Part shown: positions 1 to 8,467 of the stretch, one piece after another | Numbering within the stretch: position 1 is the stretch's first letter | How the letters are laid out: the number at the start of each line of letters is the position of its first letter | DNA from: Halomonas sp. UBA3074 | GTDB taxonomy: Bacteria; Pseudomonadota; Gammaproteobacteria; Pseudomonadales; Halomonadaceae | Length of the DNA stretch: 64,000 bases | Direction: 5' to 3' | Assembly (NCBI RefSeq): GCF_002366715.1 | Contig: NZ_DFBS01000004.1 | Coordinates: forward strand, 27,511-91,510 | The notes under the pieces: generated by a model | Databases searched by the model: none | What the model was told of the DNA's origin: nothing | The model's input: only the letters and a program-made list of their open reading frames with translations | Made by a program: the position numbers and the translations under genes

Positions 1-240
1 GTGGCGTTCCCTACCAAAGCCTGGGACGAAGCCATCCCTCAGGATCCCTTCATCTACCGCCTCTACGAAGTGGTCGGCGTTTATGGAGAAACCTTGAAGG
101 ATGTCGTACAAGAGAAATTCGGCGACGGCATTATGAGCGCCATCGACTTCACCATGGAAGTAGACAAGATCGAAGACCCTAAAGGTGATCGGGTATTACT
201 CACCTTGAATGGCAAGTTCTTGCCTTATAAATCCTGGTAA
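1..240 (+). CDS. cynS: Cyanate hydratase (cyanase), C-terminal part
   Basis: This is the last 79 codons of cyanase, cut by the window edge, so the apparent start is not real. Cyanase converts cyanate and bicarbonate to ammonia and carbon dioxide. The visible part is the catalytic domain, with the family-typical segments FIYRLYE, VYGETLK, EKFGDGIMSAIDF and the ending LNGKFLPYKSW. Full-length cyanases are about 150 residues, so roughly half is missing upstream. It converges on the next gene with a gap of only 13 bases. Family identification is secure. Confidence 0.95.
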   Translation: MAFPTKAWDEAIPQDPFIYRLYEVVGVYGETLKDVVQEKFGDGIMSAIDFTMEVDKIEDPKGDRVLLTLNGKFLPYKSW

Positions 241-253
241 CCCCCGCTAAGCG

Positions 254-1096
254 TTAGCTGAAGGATTCGACCTTCGCCACGCTGCGTTCAACCGCTGAGC
301 GATAGCCGGTACCGAATAGCAGTAGGTGATTCAATAGCGGATACAGCTGAAACAGCGCTTCACGCCTCGGCCAATCGGCCGGGACGTTGCCGTTCCAGTA
401 GGCATCGAAAAACGCTTCACCCGGCGAACCAAACAGGGTCAGCATCGCGACATCCACTTCCGGATAGTGACGATATACGGCGGGGTCGATCAGGGCTGGC
501 CCCTTCGTGGTAAAGAGCACATTCCCCGACCAACAGTCGCCATGCACTAAACTGGGTGTCGTATCCGGCAGCCAGTGCTCTAAGTCGTAGGCTAAGCGCT
601 CGATACGCCCGCGTAGCCCACTCTCCAGCAGCCCTTGCTGATAGCACGCCGCGCTGAGCGGCAACAGGCGCCGCTCTCGCTGAAAGGCCCGCCCATCGTT
701 CAGCGGCGCATTAGGCTGGGGAGTGAGCCCGCAGGCATTATCCTGATGCCAGCCGTGGGCATCACCAATCACTTCGTGCAAACCGCGCAGCCCTTCGCCA
801 AGTGCTATTGCGCTTAGCGGCCCGGCGGGCACGGTGTCCAGCGACTCAATGACCAGCCAGCCTTCTGCCAGCCCCAGCACCTCTGGCACTGCAAGCGCCT
901 CGCTGGCATTGCGCAGCGCGCGCAAGCCTTCCGCTTCGCCACGCAGTCGAGCCGCATCGTCGTGCTTGATCACCACTTGCCCTTGGCGCGTCTCAAGACG
1001 GTACACAGCGGCAATATCGCCCCCACTGAGCGGCTGCAAATCGCCCGTTGGGGTTAACGCGATGGCGTTCAACAACTGGCGTAGGGTGGTATCCAT
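254..1096 (-). CDS. Fructosamine/ketosamine-3-kinase family protein
   Basis: A 280-residue protein of the fructosamine kinase/aminoglycoside phosphotransferase superfamily. Members phosphorylate sugar moieties of glycated amines so the adduct can fall off. Visible motifs are the ATP-site lysine in VVIKHDD, the catalytic loop HGDCWSGNVLF and the metal-binding IDPAVYRHYPEVD. I chose the internal ATG at 1096 (MDTTLRQLL) because GGGAGAAAG lies just upstream and the 22 earlier codons look non-homologous. It is the last gene of the minus-strand run, 90 bases after transaldolase, so it may be cotranscribed with the polyol operon. Substrate unknown. Confidence 0.88.
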   Translation of the reverse strand: MDTTLRQLLNAIALTPTGDLQPLSGGDIAAVYRLETRQGQVVIKHDDAARLRGEAEGLRALRNASEALAVPEVLGLAEGWLVIESLDTVPAGPLSAIALGEGLRGLHEVIGDAHGWHQDNACGLTPQPNAPLNDGRAFQRERRLLPLSAACYQQGLLESGLRGRIERLAYDLEHWLPDTTPSLVHGDCWSGNVLFTTKGPALIDPAVYRHYPEVDVAMLTLFGSPGEAFFDAYWNGNVPADWPRREALFQLYPLLNHLLLFGTGYRSAVERSVAKVESFS

Positions 1097-1186
1097 AAGG
1101 CTTTCTCCCTGTGCCTGTAGCATGACGGCGTCGGCACCAAAGCACTCTGGAAACCGACGCACTCAAACCGTGCGCTAACGTATAGC

Positions 1187-2140
1187 TCAGCCTAATCGCT
1201 TATCGATTAGGCTTTCTAATTCAAGCTGGTCGTCGTGGAAGCGACGGATACCTTCAGCCAGCTTGTCGTTGGCCATGGCATCCTGGTTGTGCCCCCAGCG
1301 GAAAGCGGCTTCGTTGAGCGGCGCGGCGGGTTTACCTGCCTCCTTACCGGCTTGAATTTGCGCAGTGACGCTGCCCTTTGTCGCTTCCAGCTCTTCGAGT
1401 AACGCGGGCGAAATGGTCAGCCGTGGGCAGCCAGCCAGCGCCAGCACTTGGCCAGTGGTCCGAAAACTCGCGCCCATCACGACCGTCTCGTAGCCGCTCT
1501 GATTAGCCCGCTCGCAAACACCTTGAACGAACTGTACGCCTGGGTCGTTTTCCGGGGTGTACTCACTGCCGGTCTCTTTTTTATACCAGTCGGTCACCCG
1601 GCCCACGAACGGGGAAATCAGAAACACGCCCGCGTCAAAACACGCTTGCGCCTGTGCATCGCTGAACAGTAGCGTCAGGTTGCACTGAATACCCTCGCGC
1701 TCGAGCACCTCGGCGGCACGAATGCCTTCCCAGGTAGACGCCAGTTTGATCAGCACGCGGTCGCGTGAGACGCCACGGGCATCGTACAGCTCGATTAACT
1801 CGTGCGCCTTGGCAATGCTTGCCTGGGTATCGAACGACAGCCGCGCCGCCACTTCAGTGGAAACACGACCCGGCACGACCGCCGAAATTTCACTCCCCAT
1901 GGCAACCGCGAGGCGATCAACCGCGTGCTTGACCTGCTCTTCACGGCTACCACCCGACGCTTTTACACTGCTTAGCTCTTCATCGATCAGCGCTTGATAA
2001 CCCGACAAACTAAACGCCTTGAGCAGCAGCGAGGGGTTGGTAGTGGCATCCTGAGGCTGATAGCGGCGAATGGCTTCGAGATCACCGGTATCGGCGACGA
2101 CGAGCGAGTGTTGCTTCAACTGTTCCAGCTGACTGGTCAT
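1187..2140 (-). CDS. tal: Transaldolase
   Basis: A 317-residue class I transaldolase, the usual length of the TalB type. It transfers a dihydroxyacetone unit between sedoheptulose 7-phosphate and glyceraldehyde 3-phosphate in the non-oxidative pentose phosphate pathway (cytosol). The Schiff-base lysine is K132 in VLIKLASTWEG; the N-terminal DATTNPSLLLKA and CNLTLLFS motifs are also clear. An AGGAGATGTT ribosome site precedes the ATG. It starts 20 bases after the xylulokinase stop, so it probably belongs to the polyol operon, where it would recycle the pentose phosphate made by that kinase. Confidence 0.96.
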   Translation of the reverse strand: MTSQLEQLKQHSLVVADTGDLEAIRRYQPQDATTNPSLLLKAFSLSGYQALIDEELSSVKASGGSREEQVKHAVDRLAVAMGSEISAVVPGRVSTEVAARLSFDTQASIAKAHELIELYDARGVSRDRVLIKLASTWEGIRAAEVLEREGIQCNLTLLFSDAQAQACFDAGVFLISPFVGRVTDWYKKETGSEYTPENDPGVQFVQGVCERANQSGYETVVMGASFRTTGQVLALAGCPRLTISPALLEELEATKGSVTAQIQAGKEAGKPAAPLNEAAFRWGHNQDAMANDKLAEGIRRFHDDQLELESLIDKRLG

Positions 2141-2160
2141 AACATCTCCTTGATATGCTT

Positions 2161-3648
2161 TTAAGCGCCGCCATGGCGTTGTTCAAGCGCTGCGCAATAA
2201 CGTGCATAAATGGGTTGGTAAGCGGCCACATGTTCTGGATCGGGGTCAGCCAGTGACTGGGCATCCAGGTGGACTAATTTTTCACACAGCGCTTCCAACG
2301 TAACGCCTTCTTTACGCTGGTCGCACCACGCGGCCTGTATCGCCGCCCCTAGGGCGGCTGCGTCGGTAATCTCAGGGCAAATCACCTGGGTACCGGTAAT
2401 ATCGGCCACCATCTGCCGCCACACAGGGCTGTTGGCGCCGCCGCCGATCAGACGAATTTGGCTGGCGCCAGCGGTTAAATCACCCAGCAATTCCAGCCCA
2501 TAGCGTAGCCCGAAAGTGGCGCCTTCCACCACGGCACGGCACAAATTAGCCTGTGTGGTGTTCAAGCTGGTCAGGCCAAGAAAGTCTGCCGAGGCGTCGG
2601 GGAGCATGGGTACCCGCTCGCCGTTGAAAAACGGCAGCACCGTGACGCCTTCTGCCCCTACCGGGGCGCTAGCGACCCGCTCGCTGAATGCTGCAAGGTC
2701 CAGGCCGAACAGCTCGCGAACCCGCGTGGTCGCTGAGGTAACGTTCATGGTGCAGATCAGCGGCAGCCAGCCGCCGGTACTCGAGCAGAAGTTGGCGACC
2801 ATGGCATTGTCGCACTCCACGGGAGTGGCCGAGTAAGCGCAAACGGTACCCGATGTACCCAAACTCAGCGTGATCAGCCCGGGGGTGATATTGCCGGTGC
2901 CGATGGCTCCCAGCATGTTATCGCCGCCACCCGAAGAGACCACGACCTGATCACTCAAGCCCAGCTCGCGGGCGACGACCGGGCGCACCATGCCAACCGG
3001 CTCATGGGCTTCCAATAAGCGGGGCAATACACGCTCAGGGTCGAGTTCAGGCGCTATTTCCGCAAACACCTGCCATTGCCAGCATCGCTTGCGAGTGTCG
3101 AAGTAACCCGTGCCCGAGGCATCACCGGCTTCGGTAGCCCGCTCACCGGTAAGCCAGAAATTCAGATAATCGTGAGGCAGTAACAGGCTGTCGATACGGT
3201 GGTACGCATTGGGGTGATGCTCGCGCAGCCAAGCCACCTTGGAGGCGGTATAACCGGTTTGCAGCACCAGCCCCAGTTTTTCCAGGCAGCCCGCTTCACC
3301 GCCCAGGCGGGCAACCAAATCGGCATTTTGGGCGCTGGTTTCGGTATCGCACCACAGCTTAGCGGGGTAGACCGGCGCACCATCGGCATCGAGCGCCACC
3401 ATTCCATGCTGCTGGCCGGAAACACCGATGCCGCGAACTTGGCTGGCCGAAACCCCGGCTTTATCGAGCGCCGCAAAGAACGCCCCTTTCAGCGCCGCCA
3501 GCCACTCAGCAGGCGCCTGCTCACGGCGGCCATTTTCAGCTTCATCCAAGCGATGGGCACGGCTTGCTTCGGCAAGGATCATCCCCCGCTCGATGTCGAC
3601 CACCACCACCTTGGTGCTTTGAGTACCGCAATCTACCCCGATATACAT
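2161..3648 (-). CDS. xylB: Xylulokinase
   Basis: A 495-residue FGGY-family carbohydrate kinase that phosphorylates D-xylulose at the expense of ATP. The N-terminal phosphate loop GVDCGTQSTKVVVVD, the substrate region GVSGQQHGMVALD, the GGGDNMLGAIGTG motif and the C-terminal IRLIGGGANSPVWRQM are all present. Its ATG overlaps the stop of the upstream dehydrogenase (TGATG), which implies translational coupling; a GTG one codon earlier is possible. Position between a polyol dehydrogenase and transaldolase suggests it handles xylulose produced from D-arabinitol or xylitol. Fructose phosphorylation is not its expected activity. Confidence 0.95.
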   Translation of the reverse strand: MYIGVDCGTQSTKVVVVDIERGMILAEASRAHRLDEAENGRREQAPAEWLAALKGAFFAALDKAGVSASQVRGIGVSGQQHGMVALDADGAPVYPAKLWCDTETSAQNADLVARLGGEAGCLEKLGLVLQTGYTASKVAWLREHHPNAYHRIDSLLLPHDYLNFWLTGERATEAGDASGTGYFDTRKRCWQWQVFAEIAPELDPERVLPRLLEAHEPVGMVRPVVARELGLSDQVVVSSGGGDNMLGAIGTGNITPGLITLSLGTSGTVCAYSATPVECDNAMVANFCSSTGGWLPLICTMNVTSATTRVRELFGLDLAAFSERVASAPVGAEGVTVLPFFNGERVPMLPDASADFLGLTSLNTTQANLCRAVVEGATFGLRYGLELLGDLTAGASQIRLIGGGANSPVWRQMVADITGTQVICPEITDAAALGAAIQAAWCDQRKEGVTLEALCEKLVHLDAQSLADPDPEHVAAYQPIYARYCAALEQRHGGA

Positions 3649-5135
3649 CACAACGTTCCTTTGGATGCCGCCAGACCCTCTAGCGTAGCGCGTGCGCCAC
3701 GTTCGTGCAGTGATTTGAGTGCGCTCAAGTAGGCCGCCACAAAGCGGGTGTCGTCGGCCAAGTCACCAAACAGCTCACGATTTTCGATAAACGCGGTGGG
3801 TCGCGTGCGATTCTCAGCCGCAATGGCCATTAGCGGGGCTTTCAAACGGTCGACGATCTCGATCGGCTCCCCCTGCTCGTCCACGCCCTCAGCATAGCGC
3901 GCCCAGCTGGCCACGACCGCCGCGCTGCGCTCGATCTCACCGCCCTGGGCCAACTGATGGCGAATCACCGGGACGAGCCACTTCGGAATCCGATCCGAAC
4001 TCTCGGCGCAGAGCCGTGCCAGGGTATCCTTGATTTGCGGGTTGGCAAACCGCTCGATCAGCGTTAAGCGGTAAGTTTCGAGATCGACCCCCGGCACCGG
4101 CGCCAGGGTGGGGGTGCCCTCTTCACGCATATAGCCCAAGAGAAAATCCACGAACAGCGGGTCCTGGCACACCTCGTGGGCGTAGCGATACCCGGCTAAA
4201 TAACCAAAATAGGTCAGCGCCTGGTGGCTAGCGTTGAGCAGGCGCAGCTTCATCAGTTCGTAGGGTTCGACATCCTCGACGACCTGGACACCGACCTTAT
4301 CGAACGCCGGACGGCCCAAGGGGAAGTGATCTTCGAGCACCCACTGTGTGAACGGTTCACATACCACCGGCCAGGCGTCTTCGACCCCAAAGCGCTGGCT
4401 GAGCTCATCAATATCCGTCGGGGAAGTCACCGGCGTAATGCGATCCACCATAGCATTGGGGAACGCCACCTCGGCTTCCAGCCAGGCACCTAACTCGGCG
4501 TCCCGCGCGTGGGCATAGGCGCCGAACATACGCTTGGCCACGTCGCCGTTCCCTTGAATATTATCGCAAGACATGACGGTAAAAGGGGCAATGCCGCGTG
4601 CCCGGCGGCGGGCCAGCGCTTCCACCACTAGCCCGAAGCTGGTGGTCGGCTGGGTGGGGTTGGCCAAGTCGGCACGCACCTGAGGGTTATCCAGGTCGAA
4701 TTCGCCACTCACCGGATGAAAATTGTAGCCGCCTTCAGTGACCGTCAACGAAACGATGCGGATCGCCGGATCGGCCATCTGTTCGATGACGGCCTCGGTG
4801 TCTTCCGGTGCAAACAGGTAATTCACCATGCTGCCAATGACCCGCGGCTCGTACTGGCCGTCAGGGTGTTTCACTACCAGGGTGTAAAGGTGGTCCTGCG
4901 CCGCCAGCGCCTGCTGCATGCGTTTGTCGCCAGGCATCACGCCCACGCCAACGATGCCCCAATCCAGCGCCTCGCCCTGGTTCATCAGCGCATCCAGATA
5001 CATCGCCTGGTGGGCACGGTGAAAGCCGCCCACCCCAATGTGCACGATGCCTGGCGTTAGCGCGTTACGGTCATAGTGAGGCACGGCAACATCGGCGGTC
5101 AGATTGCCCAGGTTGTGATGGTTAAGTCGGGTCAT
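3648..5135 (-). CDS. Long-chain polyol dehydrogenase (mannitol 2-/D-arabinitol 4-dehydrogenase type)
   Basis: A 495-residue NAD-dependent dehydrogenase of the mannitol dehydrogenase family, oxidising mannitol to fructose or D-arabinitol to D-xylulose. The Rossmann start GVGGFHRAHQA and the family catalytic signature K-x4-N-x2-H (in KLRLLNASH) are visible. Length matches bacterial mannitol 2-dehydrogenases. GGAGAGCACCC precedes the ATG. Neighbours are the P-loop kinase upstream and xylB downstream. Pseudomonas and Rhodobacter polyol operons pair this enzyme with xylulokinase, which favours a broad mannitol/arabinitol substrate range. The exact preferred polyol cannot be read from sequence. Confidence 0.93.
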   Translation of the reverse strand: MTRLNHHNLGNLTADVAVPHYDRNALTPGIVHIGVGGFHRAHQAMYLDALMNQGEALDWGIVGVGVMPGDKRMQQALAAQDHLYTLVVKHPDGQYEPRVIGSMVNYLFAPEDTEAVIEQMADPAIRIVSLTVTEGGYNFHPVSGEFDLDNPQVRADLANPTQPTTSFGLVVEALARRRARGIAPFTVMSCDNIQGNGDVAKRMFGAYAHARDAELGAWLEAEVAFPNAMVDRITPVTSPTDIDELSQRFGVEDAWPVVCEPFTQWVLEDHFPLGRPAFDKVGVQVVEDVEPYELMKLRLLNASHQALTYFGYLAGYRYAHEVCQDPLFVDFLLGYMREEGTPTLAPVPGVDLETYRLTLIERFANPQIKDTLARLCAESSDRIPKWLVPVIRHQLAQGGEIERSAAVVASWARYAEGVDEQGEPIEIVDRLKAPLMAIAAENRTRPTAFIENRELFGDLADDTRFVAAYLSALKSLHERGARATLEGLAASKGTL

Positions 5136-5196
5136 GGGTGCTCTCCAGCCAAGGCCACCTTGGCACGATGGGAATAATAAAAGTAACGTAAAGGGG

Positions 5197-5817
5197 TCAG
5201 CGCCAGCGCTGGTCGGGCGGCAAGCAGCAGCGTTTTACCAATTGCGCGTTGAGCATGTCTTTATGGTGGGTACGCTCGAGCGCCCCGGCGCGATCCTGGC
5301 CCATTTCAAGCCATCGCCTGATCAGCCGATCCACCAGCACGACATTGTCGACTTCCAGAAACAGGGTCCAATCGAATAGCGGACGCAGTTCACGCCAGGG
5401 CGAGCGATCAAGCAGCAGGTAGTTGCCTTCGACGATGACAATGCGTTGTTCCAGGCCAATCACCCGCCCACCTGCGCGGGCCAAATCCAGCGGGCGATCG
5501 AACACCGGCACCGCCACTGGCTGGTCGGCTTGGCGGATGCGTTCAAGGTCGCAACGCAGCCCTTCTACATCGAAGGTGTGGGGCGCGCCTTTGAGCGGCA
5601 CTTGCTGTTCACCCAGGACAGCATTATCGAAGTGATAACCGTCCATGGGCACCAGCCCGGCCTGCCCCGGCAGGCGCTGATTGATCGCGTCACAGAGCTG
5701 GGCGCTCCGGTAGGATTTACCCGCGCCCGGCGGGCCTGCCAACGCCACTAAATAACGCGAGGCGCCTTCGGCGGCGCGAATAAGTTGTTCGGCTAACGTA
5801 TCAAGATCAGGCGACAT
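5197..5817 (-). CDS. P-loop sugar/nucleoside kinase family protein, candidate fructose kinase
   Basis: A 206-residue P-loop kinase of the pantothenate/uridine kinase-like group. Walker A is GPPGAGKS near residue 28. The family motifs MDGYHFDN, KGAPHTFD, PVFDR and IVEGNYLLL follow in order. Members with this motif set occur in sugar-uptake operons, for example FrcK in the rhizobial fructose operon. Here it lies between the sorbitol-type SDR and the mannitol-type dehydrogenase, both of which would make fructose. I infer it may phosphorylate the ketose product, since no other fructokinase is in the operon. Ribosome site GAGG lies before ATG 5817. Confidence 0.8.
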   Translation of the reverse strand: MSPDLDTLAEQLIRAAEGASRYLVALAGPPGAGKSYRSAQLCDAINQRLPGQAGLVPMDGYHFDNAVLGEQQVPLKGAPHTFDVEGLRCDLERIRQADQPVAVPVFDRPLDLARAGGRVIGLEQRIVIVEGNYLLLDRSPWRELRPLFDWTLFLEVDNVVLVDRLIRRWLEMGQDRAGALERTHHKDMLNAQLVKRCCLPPDQRWR

Positions 5818-5824
5818 GGCGACC

Positions 5825-6610
5825 TCAGCTCATCCAATTCCCGCCGTCGACATTAAGGGTCTGTGCCACCACGTAGTCGCTGTCCTGGCTGGCCAAAAAT
5901 ACCGCCGCGCCCGTGTGGTCCTCCGGCAACCCCATACGTCCGAACGGTACCGCCTCACCTACCAGGCGTTTCTTTTCGCCGAGGGGACGATTCTCAAAAC
6001 GGGCAAAAAGCGCATCGACCTCTTCCCACATTGGCGTATCGACCACGCCCGGGGCGATGCCGTTGACGTTGATACCGTGTTTAATGAGATCCAACCCGCA
6101 GGATTGGGTCAGGCTGATCACGGCGGCTTTACTAGCGCAGTAAACACTGACTAACGCCTCGCCGCGGCGCCCCGCCTGTGAGGCCATATTGATAATCTTG
6201 CCGCCCTGGCCACGGGCGACCATCGAGCGGGCAACGCTCTGCAGCGTAAAGAACATGCCCTTGGTATTGACCGCGAACTGTTTATCGAAGCTCGCCGTTG
6301 TCACCTCGAGCACCGGCGCCATATCGAACACCGCAGCGTTGTTGACCAGGATATCGATGCCGCCGAAGCGCTGCGTCACCGCGTCGATCATGGCGTCGAT
6401 CGAGCCTTGATCGCAGACATCCAGCGCCACGCCCATCACCTGCTCGGCGCGCCCGTGCTGCTGCAATGTCGCCACGGCCTCATCGATGGCGCCCGGGTCG
6501 ATATCGGCCACCACGACGCTGGCACCTTCTGACAAGTAACGCTGGGCAATGGCCAAACCGATACCCCGGGCGCCACCGGTGATCACTGCGATTTTGTGGG
6601 TTAGTTTCAT
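5825..6610 (-). CDS. smoS: Sorbitol dehydrogenase (SDR family, SmoS/PolS type)
   Basis: A 261-residue classical short-chain dehydrogenase, NAD-dependent. The cofactor motif TGGARGIG, the NNAA motif and the catalytic Ser/Tyr/Lys set (NMASQAGRRGEALVSVYCASK) are intact, and the protein ends VDGGNWMS. Middle and end closely resemble the Rhodobacter sorbitol (L-iditol 2-) dehydrogenase as I recall it; that enzyme makes fructose from sorbitol and tagatose from galactitol. ATG 6610 was chosen because AAGGAGAG precedes it. It starts 13 bases after the HAD gene stop and is followed 7 bases later by the kinase, so it is inside the operon. Confidence 0.92.
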   Translation of the reverse strand: MKLTHKIAVITGGARGIGLAIAQRYLSEGASVVVADIDPGAIDEAVATLQQHGRAEQVMGVALDVCDQGSIDAMIDAVTQRFGGIDILVNNAAVFDMAPVLEVTTASFDKQFAVNTKGMFFTLQSVARSMVARGQGGKIINMASQAGRRGEALVSVYCASKAAVISLTQSCGLDLIKHGINVNGIAPGVVDTPMWEEVDALFARFENRPLGEKKRLVGEAVPFGRMGLPEDHTGAAVFLASQDSDYVVAQTLNVDGGNWMS

Positions 6611-6623
6611 GATCGCGCTCTCC

Positions 6624-7307
6624 TTAGGGCGTCGCGCTATTGGCACTGGATTGCCACTCATCCACCAAGGCTTCCAAGCCATGCATGTGTTCTAGGATCC
6701 GCCAGGCGCCCGCCTGGGTAAGTCGCGCTGGCTGCTCAGCATCCACATGGCTGGCACCCACAAACCCTATGACGCACATCCCCGCGGCGTGGGCGGCCGT
6801 CACCCCGGCAACGCTGTCTTCCACGACCAGGCAGTCGCGCGGCACTTGGCCTAACTGAGACGCTGCCAACCGATAGAGCGCGGGGTCAGGCTTGGGGTGA
6901 GTCACCTGGTCTGCCGTGAAAATAGGTACTTCGCCAAAGGCTTCTGCCAAGCGAGTGCTCGCCAGCGACGCCAGCACACGACTGCGCCGACTGTTCGAGA
7001 CCACCGCTTTTTCCAGCGCAATGCCACGTACGGCCTTATCGGCCCCGTCGATGGCTTTCAACTCCCGCGCCAAGCGAGCCTCAATGGCGGTATCCACCTG
7101 CTCGGTCGCATCCAGCGGCAATGCGTGGGCGCTTAGCGCTTCGAGATGACGCAGAATATCCGCCGTGGTCATCCCCAGGGCTTGGCCTAGCGCTTGATCA
7201 ATATTCAGGTCAGGCAACCAGCGGGAGAGGTATGCCACCAAGGTGTCTTCCGCAATGGCTTCGCTATCGACTAGCACGCCATCGCAGTCAAAGATGAGCG
7301 TCCTCAT
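6624..7307 (-). CDS. HAD-superfamily phosphatase/phosphoglucomutase-like protein
   Basis: A 227-residue HAD hydrolase of the beta-phosphoglucomutase-like subgroup. Motif I is FDCDGVLVDSE at the N terminus with an alpha-helical cap after it. Motif II is VVSNSRR, motif III is the lysine in HPKPDP, and motif IV is VVEDSVAGV. Such proteins dephosphorylate sugar phosphates or isomerise them. Its start overlaps the ABC ATPase stop by four bases (ATGA), so it is translationally coupled to the transporter. In polyol operons a HAD partner may act on a polyol phosphate or a misphosphorylated intermediate; the substrate is not evident. Confidence 0.87.
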   Translation of the reverse strand: MRTLIFDCDGVLVDSEAIAEDTLVAYLSRWLPDLNIDQALGQALGMTTADILRHLEALSAHALPLDATEQVDTAIEARLARELKAIDGADKAVRGIALEKAVVSNSRRSRVLASLASTRLAEAFGEVPIFTADQVTHPKPDPALYRLAASQLGQVPRDCLVVEDSVAGVTAAHAAGMCVIGFVGASHVDAEQPARLTQAGAWRILEHMHGLEALVDEWQSSANSATP

Positions 7308-8455
7308 GCAGGCTCCTCGGCAGGCGAGCCGGGCGCACGGTTATCCTGACGAGTTAGCCCCGCCAACGGATGCTGCTGCAGGCTTGGCAGGGCTAGGCCG
7401 TCCGCATCGAATAAATGCGCGCGCTCAGGGGCAAAGCCGAAGTGCACGGTGTCGTTTACCCGGTAAGCCACGTCGCCATCGGCCATGATGGTGATCAACT
7501 CATTGTCCATTTGAACGTAGAGCGAGGTTTGACCACCCAGGCGTTCCAGCACTTTGATTTGGCCACTCAACGGCCCTTGATCGTCCAGTATCAAATGCTC
7601 CGGGCGAACGCCCAGCTCGAGCGTTGCGTTGGCACCCAGGCGTTGCCCTTCAACCGGTACGCTACGCTCACCGCCACCCGGCAGGCGGATCGTCACGCCT
7701 TCAGGCGACACGCTGGCCAGCGTCACGGGGAGAAAGTTCATTTTGGGGGAGCCAATAAACCCTGCCACGAAACGATTGCGTGGGTGGTGATAGAGCGCCA
7801 TGGGCGACCCCACCTGCTCGACCACACCGTCATGAAGGACGACAATTTTATCCGCCATGGTCATCGCTTCGATCTGGTCGTGGGTCACGTAGATCATAGT
7901 GGCGTCCAGCTCATCATGAAGACGCGCCAATTCGATGCGCATCTGCACACGCAGTGCGGCATCCAGGTTGGAGAGCGGCTCGTCGAACAGGAAGATGCTG
8001 GGGTTACGCACAATCGCACGGCCAATCGCTACCCGCTGGCGTTGACCGCCGGAAAGCGCCTTGGGTTTGCGGTCTAACAGTGGCTCAAGCTGCAGAATTT
8101 TGGCAGCTTCCAATACCTTGGCGCGGCGCTCCTCTTTCGACACCCCGGCCAAGCGCATACTGAAGCCCATGTTGCCCTCGACCGTCATGTGCGGGTAAAG
8201 CGCGTAGCTCTGAAACACCATTGCCAGGCCGCGATCGGCGGGCCCAACGTCGTTAATCCGCTGACCATCGATCAAAATATCGCCATTCGTCGCGCTTTCC
8301 AGCCCGGCGATCATGCGCATTAGGGTCGATTTACCGCAACCGGATGGGCCAACGAAGACAACGAATTCGCGGTCATTCACTTCAAGGTCGATGCCCTTGA
8401 TCACCTCGGTGTCGCCAAAACGCTTGGTAATATTGTGCAGTTGTAGTGTTGCCAT
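7304..8455 (-). CDS. smoK: Polyol ABC transporter ATP-binding protein (SmoK/UgpC/MalK type)
   Basis: A 383-residue CUT1-family sugar ABC ATPase that energises the two permeases. It has Walker A GPSGCGKST, the signature LSGGQRQRVAIGRAIVR, Walker B IFLFDEPLSNLD and the switch YVTHDQIEAMTMAD. A C-terminal TOBE/OB regulatory domain occupies roughly residues 240-365, as in MalK. Gene order is binding protein, two permeases, ATPase, typical of CUT1 polyol systems. A CAT/TTG-type ambiguity is absent: the ATG at 8455 begins MATLQLHNITKRFGD directly at the domain edge. Confidence 0.95.
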   Translation of the reverse strand: MATLQLHNITKRFGDTEVIKGIDLEVNDREFVVFVGPSGCGKSTLMRMIAGLESATNGDILIDGQRINDVGPADRGLAMVFQSYALYPHMTVEGNMGFSMRLAGVSKEERRAKVLEAAKILQLEPLLDRKPKALSGGQRQRVAIGRAIVRNPSIFLFDEPLSNLDAALRVQMRIELARLHDELDATMIYVTHDQIEAMTMADKIVVLHDGVVEQVGSPMALYHHPRNRFVAGFIGSPKMNFLPVTLASVSPEGVTIRLPGGGERSVPVEGQRLGANATLELGVRPEHLILDDQGPLSGQIKVLERLGGQTSLYVQMDNELITIMADGDVAYRVNDTVHFGFAPERAHLFDADGLALPSLQQHPLAGLTRQDNRAPGSPAEEPA

Positions 8456-8467
8456 GAGGAATATCCT

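Noticed and set aside
5197..5817. Reading the P-loop protein as uridine kinase or pantothenate kinase
   Set aside because: Motifs are shared by the wider group, but operon context and FrcK-like features favour a sugar substrate.
7415..8077. 220-codon plus-strand frame opposite the ABC ATPase gene
   Set aside because: Antisense shadow; histidine/glutamine-rich translation without any domain.
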